The notes under the pieces: generated by a model
What the model was told of the DNA's origin: nothing
Databases searched by the model: none
The model's input: the letters and a program-made list of their open reading frames with translations, nothing else
Assembly (NCBI GenBank): GCA_900316205.1
Contig: ONBX01000004.1
Location: 58,641-122,640 of the forward strand
Direction: 5' to 3'
Length of the DNA stretch: 64,000 bases
DNA from: an uncultured Eubacteriales bacterium
GTDB lineage: Bacteria > Bacillota > Clostridia > Oscillospirales > Oscillospiraceae
Translations under genes and position numbers: made by a program
Shown here: positions 41,413-48,950 of the stretch, piece after piece
How positions within the stretch are numbered: position 1 is the first letter of the stretch
How the letters are laid out: each line of letters starts with the position of its first letter

Positions 41413-42003
41413 ATGGCAACATTGAATGTGAACAAGGCGGATTTTGTCAAGTCCGCCGCCGCTGCGGGACAGTTCATCCACAGCAGCGTGCCCAAGGTGG
41501 CCTTTGCGGGCAAGTCCAATGTGGGCAAAAGCTCGGTCATCAACCGCATGCTGAACCGGAAGAACTTCGCCCGTGTGGGCGCCCAGCCGGGGAAGACCGT
41601 CCATGTGAACTACTTCCTCATCGACGGAAAGCTCTACTTTGTGGACCTGCCCGGCTACGGCTACGCCAAGGTGTCCCAGGCGGAAAAGGAGCGCTGGGGC
41701 AAGCTGATGGAGGATTTCTTCGCCGATCCCGGGACCTTCGACCTGGGCGTCATGATCGTGGACGCGAGACACAAGCCCACGGCGGACGATATCACCATGG
41801 CGGAGTGGTTCCAGAACGCGGGCTGCCGTCTGGCCGTGGTGGCCAACAAGCTGGATAAGCTCAAAAAGAGCGAGATCGAGCCGAACCTCCAGCTGATCCG
41901 GGAGACCCTGGCCCTGCCGGAGGAGGTCCCGCTGATCCCCTTTTCCGCGGAAAAGGGCCAGGGCCGGGAACAGCTCCTGGCGGAGATCATGAGTTTGCTG
42001 TAA
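41413..42003 (+). CDS. engB: Ribosome biogenesis GTP-binding protein YsxC/EngB
   Basis: A 196-residue small GTPase with G1 GKSNVGKSSVINRM, switch region ARVGAQPGKTVHVNYF, G3 DLPGYGYA and G4 NKLDK. It acts in 50S assembly. It lies directly after lon, as in Bacillus, and ends the proteostasis block. A terminator follows at 42017-42058. Confidence 0.97.
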   Translation: MATLNVNKADFVKSAAAAGQFIHSSVPKVAFAGKSNVGKSSVINRMLNRKNFARVGAQPGKTVHVNYFLIDGKLYFVDLPGYGYAKVSQAEKERWGKLMEDFFADPGTFDLGVMIVDARHKPTADDITMAEWFQNAGCRLAVVANKLDKLKKSEIEPNLQLIRETLALPEEVPLIPFSAEKGQGREQLLAEIMSLL

Positions 42004-42016
42004 AAGCATAATAAAT

Positions 42017-42058
42017 ACAGGAACGGAGTGCCAAACGGCATCCGTTCCTGTTACTTTT
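42017..42058 (+). terminator. Terminator after engB
   Basis: ACAGGAACGGA...TCCGTTCCTGT stem followed by TACTTTTA. Confidence 0.75.
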
Positions 42059-42430
42059 ATGGGGGATCGTTTTCTCGCTTTTCGTGAGAACGTTGGGGGG
42101 AAGGCACCCTGTGAGGCTGACGAGCACAATCGTGACCGCGCGAAACCTGAAAAGACCAAATCGCAGGAGAAGGACCTGAGCAAAATCAAAGCTCGGGGTG
42201 GCCACCGGTACAATAGCCGCTGATTCCACCACGAGGCATATACCCCGAGGCATATATATATCTGGAAGACATGATAAAAAGTTAAGCTAAACCATGTTTT
42301 GACTGCTTAGACCACACCACTCTATAATAAAGAGCAACGTGACGCGTCTCGAAGAGATGGTTATATCCTTTTTGAATAACTATTATTGAAAATGCTGACG
42401 CGACGTATTTCCTCCAGGAGCCCTAAAGGG
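42059..42430. other. Gap with no gene seen
   Basis: AT-richer sequence without a believable frame. It has a short direct repeat CGAGGCATATA (about 42231-42261), repeated GACGCG motifs (near 42340 and 42400) and several T runs. It may hold an untranslated RNA or remnants of a transferred segment; I see no specific family. Confidence 0.4.
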
Positions 42431-42459
42431 TTGACCTTCACCCACAAATCTGATATCAT
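42431..42459 (+). promoter_or_regulatory. Promoter of the 50-residue peptide gene
   Basis: TTGACC (42431-42436) and TATCAT (42454-42459), spacer 17 bp. Confidence 0.6.
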
Positions 42460-42536
42460 TCTATCTGTGCTCCATGGCGTGGTACTACCCGGATTTTTAT
42501 TCTAGGGATTCAAAATCCCAGAAAGGAGGTAGCACC

Positions 42537-42689
42537 ATGAAAAAGCTCTTTGAGCGCGCCGTGGCTCACGCGGAAGACGTTCGGAAGCTCGGTGAAGGCT
42601 TTGCTAATCTCGGCAAAGCGTTCGGATGCTTTGGCGATTTCGCCAGAGTGGTTTCTGAGTTTCTGGACTCGTACAAACCCCGCAAGTGA
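42537..42689 (+). CDS. 50-residue amphipathic peptide in its own transcription unit
   Basis: Starts MKKLFERAVAHAEDVRKLGE and ends LDSYKPRK. Spacing of Phe, Leu, Val and Ala residues fits one or two amphipathic helices with a basic tail; there is no signal peptide or transmembrane span. It has a full set of signals: promoter at 42431, a strong GGAGGT site 7 bases before the ATG, and a terminator at 42713-42745. A GGGATTCAAAATCCC hairpin lies just before the ribosome-binding site. I know no family. The clean signals argue that it is real. Confidence 0.65.
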   Translation: MKKLFERAVAHAEDVRKLGEGFANLGKAFGCFGDFARVVSEFLDSYKPRK

Positions 42690-42712
42690 GGACAGGCACC
42701 ATCCCCAGCAGT

Positions 42713-42745
42713 AGGCACATGGTCTTCGGATTGTGTGCCTTTTTG
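42713..42745 (+). terminator. Terminator of the peptide gene
   Basis: AGGCACA...TGTGCCT stem followed by TTTTT. Confidence 0.65.
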
Positions 42746-42794
42746 ATTCAAAAATAAACGTGAATAATTGAAGACTAGAGAGGGGATAGTTGCA

Positions 42795-43790
42795 GTGAAC
42801 ATTAAATTCAAGATGACAGAGATAGATGATTTGAGGATTGAAGCCTGTCAAGAGTATTTCAAGCAAGTGTTGAAAAACGGTTGGCAACAACAGCTGTACA
42901 GCATTGCGGAAAAAGAAGTAAAAAATAACGGCAGATTTAAGGACAAATATATCGAAACCTACAATTCTATGCGAGATAGAGGGATTTCTTGTTTCTCTGT
43001 TGAAGACATGGATATAACTATTATGTCTCAACTGCCTTGGAACAAAATGGTTGTTAATGACGGCCTTCGCAAAGTGATGGCCGCTATCACAAAAGATAAA
43101 AATGAAACACAGAGCCATAGAAATGGCAATGAGACAAACAATGAACTATATCGAAGAGCTCATTTATACCTTGAAAACCTGCGTGATTTCGTTCGTGCGG
43201 TTGACAAAGATGAAAGTATTGACGACATAGAACGTGCAGCATATCGACAAAAGTATATTTCAAGGATAGACTCTTTGGATAATGAAATAGATGATGAGCG
43301 GATTAAAACAATACAGAAAGAGAAGGAGATGGCAGACGGAATAGCACGGGTTTTGAGCAGTGCGGATCCTGGAACAGAGTGGATGAAAGTGTTAAAACCC
43401 TATATGGATAATCTAAGGGACGCACGTGGGCCAGAGAAATATGACGAGTTTTTTCAATTTGTGGTTCAAGCGTCAGATGCAGGAATACCGTACGCGCATT
43501 GGTACGTCGTTGAGTTTTGCCTGGATAGAGAGGACTATGCGGAAGCCACTAAGCGGATTGAACTGTGCTATCCTGAATTCAAAGGAATCTCGAAAACCAG
43601 ACTTCATAGAATTGTTAAGACTATTTCTAACTCTATCCATGTTCACAAACTATCCAATGAAGTTTGGAACAGTGAAGAAGCAGCAAACGTTTTGATGGAA
43701 AAACTAAGGGCACATGGATATGATATAGTCAAAGGAGAGAACGGACAGTTTGATTTGAGCACTCAAGTAACATTCACAGAAAAGAAATGA
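42795..43790 (+). CDS. AT-rich protein of unknown function, weakly HEPN-like
   Basis: A 331-residue soluble, mostly helical, charged protein starting at a GTG (42795) with GAGGGG upstream. It is much more AT-rich than its surroundings, suggesting transfer. Residues about 70-130 (DMDITIMSQLPWNKMVVNDGLRKVMAAITKDKNETQSH followed by ELYRRAHLYLENL) faintly recall Swt1-type HEPN domains, but the expected R-x4-6-H motif would read K-N-E-T-Q-S-H, with Lys for Arg. The resemblance is by eye only. The rest (EKYDEFFQFVVQASDAGIPYAHWYVVEFC...) is unfamiliar. Confidence 0.6.
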   Translation: MNIKFKMTEIDDLRIEACQEYFKQVLKNGWQQQLYSIAEKEVKNNGRFKDKYIETYNSMRDRGISCFSVEDMDITIMSQLPWNKMVVNDGLRKVMAAITKDKNETQSHRNGNETNNELYRRAHLYLENLRDFVRAVDKDESIDDIERAAYRQKYISRIDSLDNEIDDERIKTIQKEKEMADGIARVLSSADPGTEWMKVLKPYMDNLRDARGPEKYDEFFQFVVQASDAGIPYAHWYVVEFCLDREDYAEATKRIELCYPEFKGISKTRLHRIVKTISNSIHVHKLSNEVWNSEEAANVLMEKLRAHGYDIVKGENGQFDLSTQVTFTEKK

Positions 43791-43833
43791 CGACAAATGC
43801 TCCTCGCAAAAAATACAACCCTTGTAATAGAAG

Positions 43834-43863
43834 CACCGGCCGGGTTCGTCCCGGCCGGTGTTC
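43834..43863 (+). terminator. Strong hairpin between the AT-rich gene and the HTH gene
   Basis: An 11-bp perfect CACCGGCCGGG/CCCGGCCGGTG stem with a 5-base loop, followed by TTCATC. It has few Ts, so termination may be partial. Confidence 0.5.
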
Positions 43864-43884
43864 ATCTATGAAAGGGTGAACGAT

Positions 43885-44349
43885 ATGTGCGAGAAAGACA
43901 ATGTGCAGAGATGCAAGTTCAATGAGGACGTCAGTAGGCTGAACTTAGAGGGGCTGGGAGGCTTCCTGGAACAGAACGAGGGGGAGATGATTACTGAGGC
44001 GCGGCCCTTCGCGGCGTATATGCGCCGGAAGCTTCGGGAGAAGGGCCTGCTGCAGCAGGATGTGTTTCTGGCGGCGGACCTGTCGGAGGGCTTCGGGTAC
44101 AAGCTGATTGCAGAGGAAAAGCGCACCCGGCAGCGGGATGTGATCCTGCGGCTCTGCCTGGCGGCAGAGTTTAAGCCGGCGGAGGTGCAGGAGGCGCTGC
44201 TCCGCTATGGGATGGCGCCGCTGTGGTGGCGGTTCCCGCGGGACGCGGTCCTGCTGGCGGCTTTCGGGAGCAGAGTGTACGACCTGCAAGAGGTCAATGT
44301 GCTTTTGGAACAGTACGGGCAGCCGCCTCTGCTGAAAGGGTATGAGTGA
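43885..44349 (+). CDS. Helix-turn-helix (XRE-like) protein
   Basis: A 154-residue protein. Residues about 40-100 (FAAYMRRKLREKGLLQQDVFLAADLSEGFGYKLIAEEKRTRQRDVILRLCLAAEF) match a Clostridial HTH family of the Cro/CI type, and the tail (AEVQEALLRYGMAPLWWRFPRDAVLLAAFGSR...DVNVLLEQYGQPPL-like) is its usual second part. In other gut Firmicutes members sit beside serine/threonine kinases and zinc-ribbon proteins; here a zinc-ribbon protein follows and no kinase is seen. Start ATG 43885 with AAGGGTG. It probably binds DNA; its targets are unknown. Confidence 0.7.
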   Translation: MCEKDNVQRCKFNEDVSRLNLEGLGGFLEQNEGEMITEARPFAAYMRRKLREKGLLQQDVFLAADLSEGFGYKLIAEEKRTRQRDVILRLCLAAEFKPAEVQEALLRYGMAPLWWRFPRDAVLLAAFGSRVYDLQEVNVLLEQYGQPPLLKGYE

Positions 44350-44536
44350 GAACTGTAGAGAAAGGACCTCATCCACCGCAAGCGGTCCCCCTTCCCCGTG
44401 CGCGGGGAAGGCAAGGATGGATTGCCGCGCCAGTGTTGCGACACTGGCGCGCAATGGCAGAAAAAGACTATTACACAGTGCTCGTTCCCACCAAAACGGT
44501 GGGAACGGGTGGCTTTTCTTCTTGGTATATTGATTG
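44350..44536. repeat. Intergenic repeats after the HTH gene
   Basis: CCTTCCCCGTGCGCGGGGAAGGC (44389-44411), the GGATTGCC...CCAGTGTTGCGACACTGG...GCAATGGCA family (44415-44460), and a CGTTCCCACC/GGTGGGAACG hairpin (44488-44512). Confidence 0.65.
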
Positions 44537-44542
44537 TCTGAT

Positions 44543-44713
44543 GGCGAAACGCCGCAAAGCGTTTCGCCGAGCCGCTTTGCGGCTCAGCACAGCAGCGAGG
44601 CTGCTGCGCCAGACACTCAATGAAATGAGCATCGCGCGAATGATTCTTCGGATCATTCGCTGCCAAACATACCGTTTGGCAGCAGAATCGATCGGAAGCT
44701 CGATCGATTCTGC
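44543..44713. repeat. Chain of six hairpins
   Basis: Perfect or near-perfect hairpins with loops of 3-8 bases: 44543-44568 (GGCGAAACGC arms), 44569-44585 (GAGCCGC), 44590-44606 (CAGCAGC), 44636-44660 (GCGAATGAT), 44661-44681 (TGCCAAAC) and 44682-44713 (GCAGAATCGATC). The first two abut each other, as do the last three. Confidence 0.85.
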
Positions 44714-44768
44714 TGAGCGATGATCATTATAATCGGCAGACGAAAAAATCATCAAGGAGGGATACAGT

Positions 44769-45455
44769 ATGTCCTATTGCAGAAACTGTGGGGCGGAGCT
44801 AGTGGAGGGCAAGCGCTTCTGTCCGGAGTGCGGCGAGCCGACAGGGGAGAGCCCGGTGCGGGCCGCGGCTCCGACGCCGAGCCCGGAGTACCCCGCGCAA
44901 AAGCCCAAACGCAAGCGGAAATCGCTCTTCAAACGCTGGTGGTTCTGGGTGCTGATGGTGATCGTTGCAGTGAGTATTTGGAATCGGAGCGGTGGACGCT
45001 CGGACAAAACAAGTAACCGCCGCACGGAACCGGTGGTGACGACAGCGCCCAGATCCCCCACGAGGCCGACCGTGAAGCCCACCGAGAACCCGGTGACGGA
45101 CGAGGTCGAGGAGAAGGAGAGCGAGCCCGAGGAATCCGCCGAGCCGGAGGCGACACCGGAGCCCACAGAGGAGGCGCTTTCCCAGAGCGATATTCGCCTG
45201 GAGTTCAAGGAGTACATGGACTCCTACGAGGAATTCATGGATGAGTACATCGAGTTCATGGAGAAGTACGAAAAGGCGGATTCCACCAGCGCAGCACTGA
45301 TGCTCGCGGACTATGCCCGCCTGATGGAGCGCTATACGGACTTTACGGAGAAGCTGGACGCCATGGACGAGAGCGACTACACCAAAGCCGAGTGGGCCTA
45401 TTACCTGGAGGTCACCAACCGGGTGAACCAGAAGCTGTTGAAGGCTCTGGGATAA
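44769..45455 (+). CDS. Zinc-ribbon membrane protein with DUF6591-like domain
   Basis: A 228-residue protein. Residues 1-25 form a zinc ribbon (CRNCGAEL...CPECGEP), a Pro/Lys-rich linker follows, then one transmembrane helix (about 57-72, WWFWVLMVIVAVSIW), an acidic low-complexity spacer (EEKESEPEESAEPEATPEPTEE) and a helical C-terminal domain (RLEFKEYMDSYEEFMDEYIEFMEKYEK...LADYARLMERYTDFTEKLDAMDE) resembling DUF6591. The zinc ribbon would be cytoplasmic and the helical domain outside. AAGGAGGG precedes the ATG. Function unknown. Confidence 0.8.
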   Translation: MSYCRNCGAELVEGKRFCPECGEPTGESPVRAAAPTPSPEYPAQKPKRKRKSLFKRWWFWVLMVIVAVSIWNRSGGRSDKTSNRRTEPVVTTAPRSPTRPTVKPTENPVTDEVEEKESEPEESAEPEATPEPTEEALSQSDIRLEFKEYMDSYEEFMDEYIEFMEKYEKADSTSAALMLADYARLMERYTDFTEKLDAMDESDYTKAEWAYYLEVTNRVNQKLLKALG

Positions 45456-45459
45456 AAAA

Positions 45460-45490
45460 GTGGGAAGCCGCGCCTAGCGCGTCTTCCCAC
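45460..45490. terminator. GTGGGAAG...CTTCCCAC hairpin
   Basis: A nested stem right after the zinc-ribbon gene. The T run is on the minus-strand side, so on the plus strand it may permit read-through to the next small gene. Confidence 0.45.
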
Positions 45491-45512
45491 AAATCATATG
45501 AGGAGGAAAAGG

Positions 45513-45677
45513 ATGCAGTTGGATAAGACAGGGATTTTCCTGCTTGGGGTCGGCGTCTTTGCGCTGGCAGTGATGGAGTGGATGAAACTTGTAAATAAGC
45601 TTTTGGAGCAGATCCATGTTGCGCGCAATCCGCAGCTGCGTACTTGGAATCCGGCCAGGGACTTTGATGAATACTGA
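45513..45677 (+). CDS. 54-residue membrane-associated peptide
   Basis: Reads MQLDKTGIFLLGVGVFALAV... and ends PARDFDEY. Residues about 7-22 are hydrophobic, followed by an amphipathic helix (MEWMKLVNKLLEQIHVARN). GGAGGAAAAG precedes the ATG. It lies 57 bases after the zinc-ribbon gene and may be co-transcribed. I recognise no family; the hydrophobic segment is short for a full membrane span. Confidence 0.55.
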   Translation: MQLDKTGIFLLGVGVFALAVMEWMKLVNKLLEQIHVARNPQLRTWNPARDFDEY

Positions 45678-46139
45678 GCGGGACCACGGGAGAGAGGGTA
45701 AAACCAGCCGATCTCCGAGTATGTCATCCTGAGAAGGTGAAACCGACGAAGGATCCCGACGGCGCATTGTGGGATGTATCGAAGCACCTGGTGATACCGA
45801 CTTTGCGCCGGGGGCGAGATCCTTTGACTCCGGCTTCGCCTCCGCTCAGGATGACAGCATGGAGACGGGCGGGGCGGCTCCCTCAGCCCCGGTGTGCGCA
45901 CTGGGGCAGCTCCCTCGGAGAGGGAGCCAGCGGAGGTAGACACCTCATCCGGCATCCGCCTCGCGGGGGATCGGCGGATGCCACCTTCTCCTCAAGGAGA
46001 AGGCTTTGGAGAGGCGACCGAAGGTCGCCCCTACGAGGAGAACGGGGAAGAGGCGACCGAAGGTCGCCCCTACGATCCATCGGGATCTCTTCCCCGCCGT
46101 AGGGGCGGCCTTTGGCCGCCTCAGCCGTCTTCCTCTTGA
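45678..46139. repeat. Intergenic repeat cluster
   Basis: No gene seen. It includes the GTCATCCTGAG...GACGAAGGATCCCGACGGCGC family (45722-45860; also near 54190 and 63714), the CTCAGCCCCGGTGTGCGCACTGGGGCAGCTCCCTC palindrome in two overlapping halves (45880-45930), and two copies of GAGGCGACCGAAGGTCGCCCCTACG (46010-46075). Confidence 0.65.
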
Positions 46140-46278
46140 GTAAACGCTGATCAAATCGCCTGCGGCGCCTCCCGGACAATTTGTGCTCTGATTTCGTCAC
46201 TTTTTCTTGAAATACACAAAGTATTCCTGCGAAAAAGTTTTCTCGGGATTCGCTCTTGCCGATTTAATCATCGTTTAC
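46140..46278. mobile_element. MITE family GTAAACG, copy 4 (shortest)
   Basis: 139 bp with inverted ends GTAAACGCTGATCAAATCG and CGATTTAATCATCGTTTAC. Only the common core is present without inserted palindromes, so it may represent the basic form. TTG occurs on both outer sides, a possible short target duplication. Confidence 0.85.
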
Positions 46279-46407
46279 TTGACAGGCGTCCGCCCCCTAC
46301 GAAAGCACCCCTTCAGCCACGTGGGCAGGCAGATGCTACAGCTCCCCCGGAGGGGGAGCCAACAGGGGACGGACGGTGAATCAATGGAAATGATGACCTT
46401 GGGATAG

Positions 46408-46455
46408 AAAAAAGGAAAGGACGCTGCGATGCATCGCTGCGTCCTTTCCTTTTTT
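46408..46455. terminator. Bidirectional terminator before the MBL hydrolase gene
   Basis: A 23-bp perfect stem (AAAAAAGGAAAGGACGCTGC and its complement) around a GC loop; serves the minus-strand hydrolase gene. Confidence 0.9.
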
Positions 46456-46464
46456 GTATCCTTA

Positions 46465-47301
46465 TCAGAATTCGATCACACCGGGGGCCTGGGCGGGGTC
46501 GTGGCTGCAGAGGACGGCGACGCAGCCGGGGTCCGCCGCCGTTTGGGCGATCCAGGCAAGAGACTTTTTCTGCCGCTCCCGGTCGAAGCCGAAGCCGGGA
46601 GTCACGTTCTCCTGCCAGTTCCGGGGCGAATAGGCCGCGTCCGCCGTGAGAAGCACGAAGCGCCTGCCGTTTCGGACAAGGACCGCCGCCTGGCCGTCGG
46701 TATGGCCGGGGAGATTCACAAGCTGCAGGCTCTCGTCCCCGAAAAGGTCGATGGCCCAGCCGGCGGGGCCCAGGGGAGAGCCCCGGTAATAGGGCCGCTC
46801 CATGGGATAGTCCAGCCAAAGCTTCTGGGGTTGGCGGCTTTTGTACACCGTCCGGCAGGACCAGAAGTACTCGTCCTCCGGGAGGATGATGCGCCGGGCC
46901 TTCTGCACATGCCGGAGGCCCGCCACATGGTCCGGGTCCAGGTGGGTCAGGATCACGGCTTCCAGATCCTCCGGGCGGATGCCCATATGGGCCAGCTGCT
47001 CGTGGACGGCCATGCCCGCGGGGAGCACAGGATGATAGAGCGCTGCCAGCGCGGGGGAGAGGACCTGCCGCGCGGCTTTGGGATCGTATTCACCGCCAGG
47101 GCTGATGTCCCGGCACCAGCCGGTGTCCACCAGAATGAGGCCTTTGGGATGCTCGATCAGGTAGACGCTGACGGGCAGGGGGATCCGGTCCTTGTCCGGG
47201 GCGGAGAGCAGTTTTGCCGCGGTTTTCAGATCCAGACTGTTGCCGTAGGGCATGGCCGGGGATACCCGGATCTCACCGCAGTGGAGGATATGGAGCTTCA
47301 T
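46465..47301 (-). CDS. MBL-fold hydrolase, N-acyl homoserine lactonase-like
   Basis: A 278-residue metallo-beta-lactamase-fold enzyme. The metal motif HLDPDH covers residues 120-125 (THLDPDHVAG), with later His in VNLPGHTDGQ and SHD near the end. The N-terminal stretch YLIEHPKGLILVDTGW is typical of the AHL-lactonase-like subgroup, though many members act on other lactones or esters. It is a single gene with promoter at 47325-47353 and terminator at 46408-46455. Confidence 0.85.
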   Translation of the reverse strand: MKLHILHCGEIRVSPAMPYGNSLDLKTAAKLLSAPDKDRIPLPVSVYLIEHPKGLILVDTGWCRDISPGGEYDPKAARQVLSPALAALYHPVLPAGMAVHEQLAHMGIRPEDLEAVILTHLDPDHVAGLRHVQKARRIILPEDEYFWSCRTVYKSRQPQKLWLDYPMERPYYRGSPLGPAGWAIDLFGDESLQLVNLPGHTDGQAAVLVRNGRRFVLLTADAAYSPRNWQENVTPGFGFDRERQKKSLAWIAQTAADPGCVAVLCSHDPAQAPGVIEF

Positions 47302-47324
47302 GCCATCCCACCTTTCTTGTCAGT

Positions 47325-47353
47325 AAGGTATCATTTCCGGGAGAAACTGTCAA
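47325..47353 (-). promoter_or_regulatory. Promoter of the MBL hydrolase gene
   Basis: TTGACA (47348-47353) and TACCTT (47325-47330) on the minus strand, spacer 17 bp. Confidence 0.55.
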
Positions 47354-47400
47354 TGATTTGAACGTCAAGGCTTTTGTACCGGTAAAAATCCGACTCGCTC

Positions 47401-47429
47401 TTGTATTTTATGGCGTTCTTTGGTAAAAT
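47401..47429 (+). promoter_or_regulatory. Promoter of the M50-scpAB operon
   Basis: TTGTAT (47401-47406) and TAAAAT (47424-47429), spacer 17 bp; likely drives the gene run to 53723. Confidence 0.6.
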
Positions 47430-47461
47430 GAATTGATATTTTGGGGGTGAATGCCATCAGC

Positions 47462-48139
47462 GTGTTACAGGAGATTCTCAACGGTTTTGATTTCAGCGGC
47501 CTGCGGGATATATTGCTGCGCGTGATCCCGGCGCTGCTGTGCATCACGCTGCACGAGCTGGCCCACGGCTTCACGGCCTACGCCCTGGGGGACGATACCG
47601 CCAAGGCGGCGGGGCGCCTCACCCTGAATCCCATCAGGCATCTGGACCCCATGGGCCTTCTCATGATGGTGATCTTCGGCTTCGGCTACGCAAAGCCGGT
47701 GCCGGTGGATATGCGGAAGTTTCAAAACCCCAAGCGGGGCATGGCCATCACCGCCCTGGCGGGCCCCCTGTGCAATGTGCTCATCTCCCTGGCGTTCTAT
47801 TTCCTCTACGGACTGCTGATCCTGCCGCTCAGCGGCAGCAGCGCGGGCGTCCTTGCGCTGGAAATGCTGGAGACCACGGTGGTTTTGAGCCTGGCCATGG
47901 CCATCTTCAACATCCTGCCTGTCCCGCCGCTGGACGGATCCAAGGTGCTGTTTTCCCTTCTCTCGGATGAGGGCTACTGGAAGCTCATGCGCTATGAGCG
48001 CTACGGCTTTCTGATCCTGGCGGCGCTGCTTTTCACCAATGTGATCGACGGCCCGCTCTCCTGGCTGCTGCAGAAGGGCCTGACGCTTCTGCTGCCCGCG
48101 GCGAAGCTGGGCTTTGCCCTGGGCCAATCCCTCTTTTGA
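47462..48139 (+). CDS. Site-2 protease family (M50) membrane protein
   Basis: A 225-residue polytopic protein with zinc motif HELAHG, the NPIRHLDPMGLL stretch common to this subgroup and NILPVPPLDGSKV. It is the single-domain YwhC-like type often placed before scpA in Clostridia. The substrate is unknown. The start is uncertain: GTG 47462 has GGGGGTGA 11 bases upstream, while TTG 47441 or GTG 47447 would add up to seven residues. scpA follows after 9 bases. Confidence 0.85.
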   Translation: MLQEILNGFDFSGLRDILLRVIPALLCITLHELAHGFTAYALGDDTAKAAGRLTLNPIRHLDPMGLLMMVIFGFGYAKPVPVDMRKFQNPKRGMAITALAGPLCNVLISLAFYFLYGLLILPLSGSSAGVLALEMLETTVVLSLAMAIFNILPVPPLDGSKVLFSLLSDEGYWKLMRYERYGFLILAALLFTNVIDGPLSWLLQKGLTLLLPAAKLGFALGQSLF

Positions 48140-48148
48140 GGAGTCAAC

Positions 48149-48937
48149 ATGGAAAACCCCAATTTTCATCTGGAAGGCATCATCCACGAAAAAGACGAGC
48201 TGCAGGACTTTGAAGGCCCCCTGAGCCTGATCCTGGCCCTGCTGCAGAAGAATAAGATCGAGATCCGGGATCTGCAGATCTCCGAGATCCTGGACCAGTA
48301 CCTGGCCTGGATGGACGAGATGCAGAGCATGGACCTGGAGATCGCCAGCGAATTCGTGCAGATGGCCTCCCATCTGCTGTATATCAAGACCAGGACCCTG
48401 CTCACCAGCGAGGAGGAGGAAGTCTCGGAGCTGGAAGTGCTGATGGAATCCCTGGAGCAATTGAAGGCCCGGGACAATCTGACAGCCGTGCGGGAGATCC
48501 TGCCCGCGCTGAAAACAGCCTCCGAGCGGGGCATGCTGTATTTTGCCAAGCTTCCGGAGCCCCTGCCCAAAAAGGGAAGGGAATACGAATACCGGCACGA
48601 GCCGGTAGACCTTTTGAAGGCCCTGCGAAACCTGTTTACCCGGGGACTTCCGGTCCAGGAGGACGAGGATCGGCTCCACGACGCCATCCCCAGCCGCATC
48701 ATCTACAGCGTGCGCAGCAAGAGCCGCGAACTGCTGGAGCGGCTGCGCCTGGGACCGGCTATGATGGAGGAGCTGTACCGCGCCTGTTCCTCGCGCAGCG
48801 AGATCGTGGCCACCTTCCTTTCGGTGCTGGAGCTGTGCAGCATGGGACATGTGCACATCGACCGGGAGGAGACCAGCTACCGCCTGTCCTTTGTGGGCGG
48901 GGACACGGACGAGATTTTGAAGACGATCGAAGAATAG
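48149..48937 (+). CDS. scpA: Segregation and condensation protein A
   Basis: A 262-residue kleisin. The N-terminal signature reads DELQDFEGPLSLILALLQKNKIEIRDLQISEILDQYLAWMDE, followed by ASEFVQMASHLLYIKTRTLL; the C-terminal winged-helix end reads EIVATFLSVLELCSMGHVHI. It joins ScpB and SMC to compact and separate chromosomes. scpB follows after 13 bases. Confidence 0.96.
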   Translation: MENPNFHLEGIIHEKDELQDFEGPLSLILALLQKNKIEIRDLQISEILDQYLAWMDEMQSMDLEIASEFVQMASHLLYIKTRTLLTSEEEEVSELEVLMESLEQLKARDNLTAVREILPALKTASERGMLYFAKLPEPLPKKGREYEYRHEPVDLLKALRNLFTRGLPVQEDEDRLHDAIPSRIIYSVRSKSRELLERLRLGPAMMEELYRACSSRSEIVATFLSVLELCSMGHVHIDREETSYRLSFVGGDTDEILKTIEE

Positions 48938-48950
48938 GAAACAGATTCGT

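Noticed and set aside
39850-42213. Minus-strand open frame of 787 codons opposite lon and engB
   Set aside because: Shadow frame of two certain genes; composition is repetitive and no start signal is present.
41987-42253. Minus-strand frame of 88 codons after engB
   Set aside because: It runs through the engB terminator, has no ribosome-binding site and no recognisable content.
46465-47301. Firm quorum-quenching lactonase
   Set aside because: The HxDxDH motif and layout fit the AHL-lactonase-like subgroup, but this subgroup is broad and no signal-related genes are near, so only a family-level call was kept.
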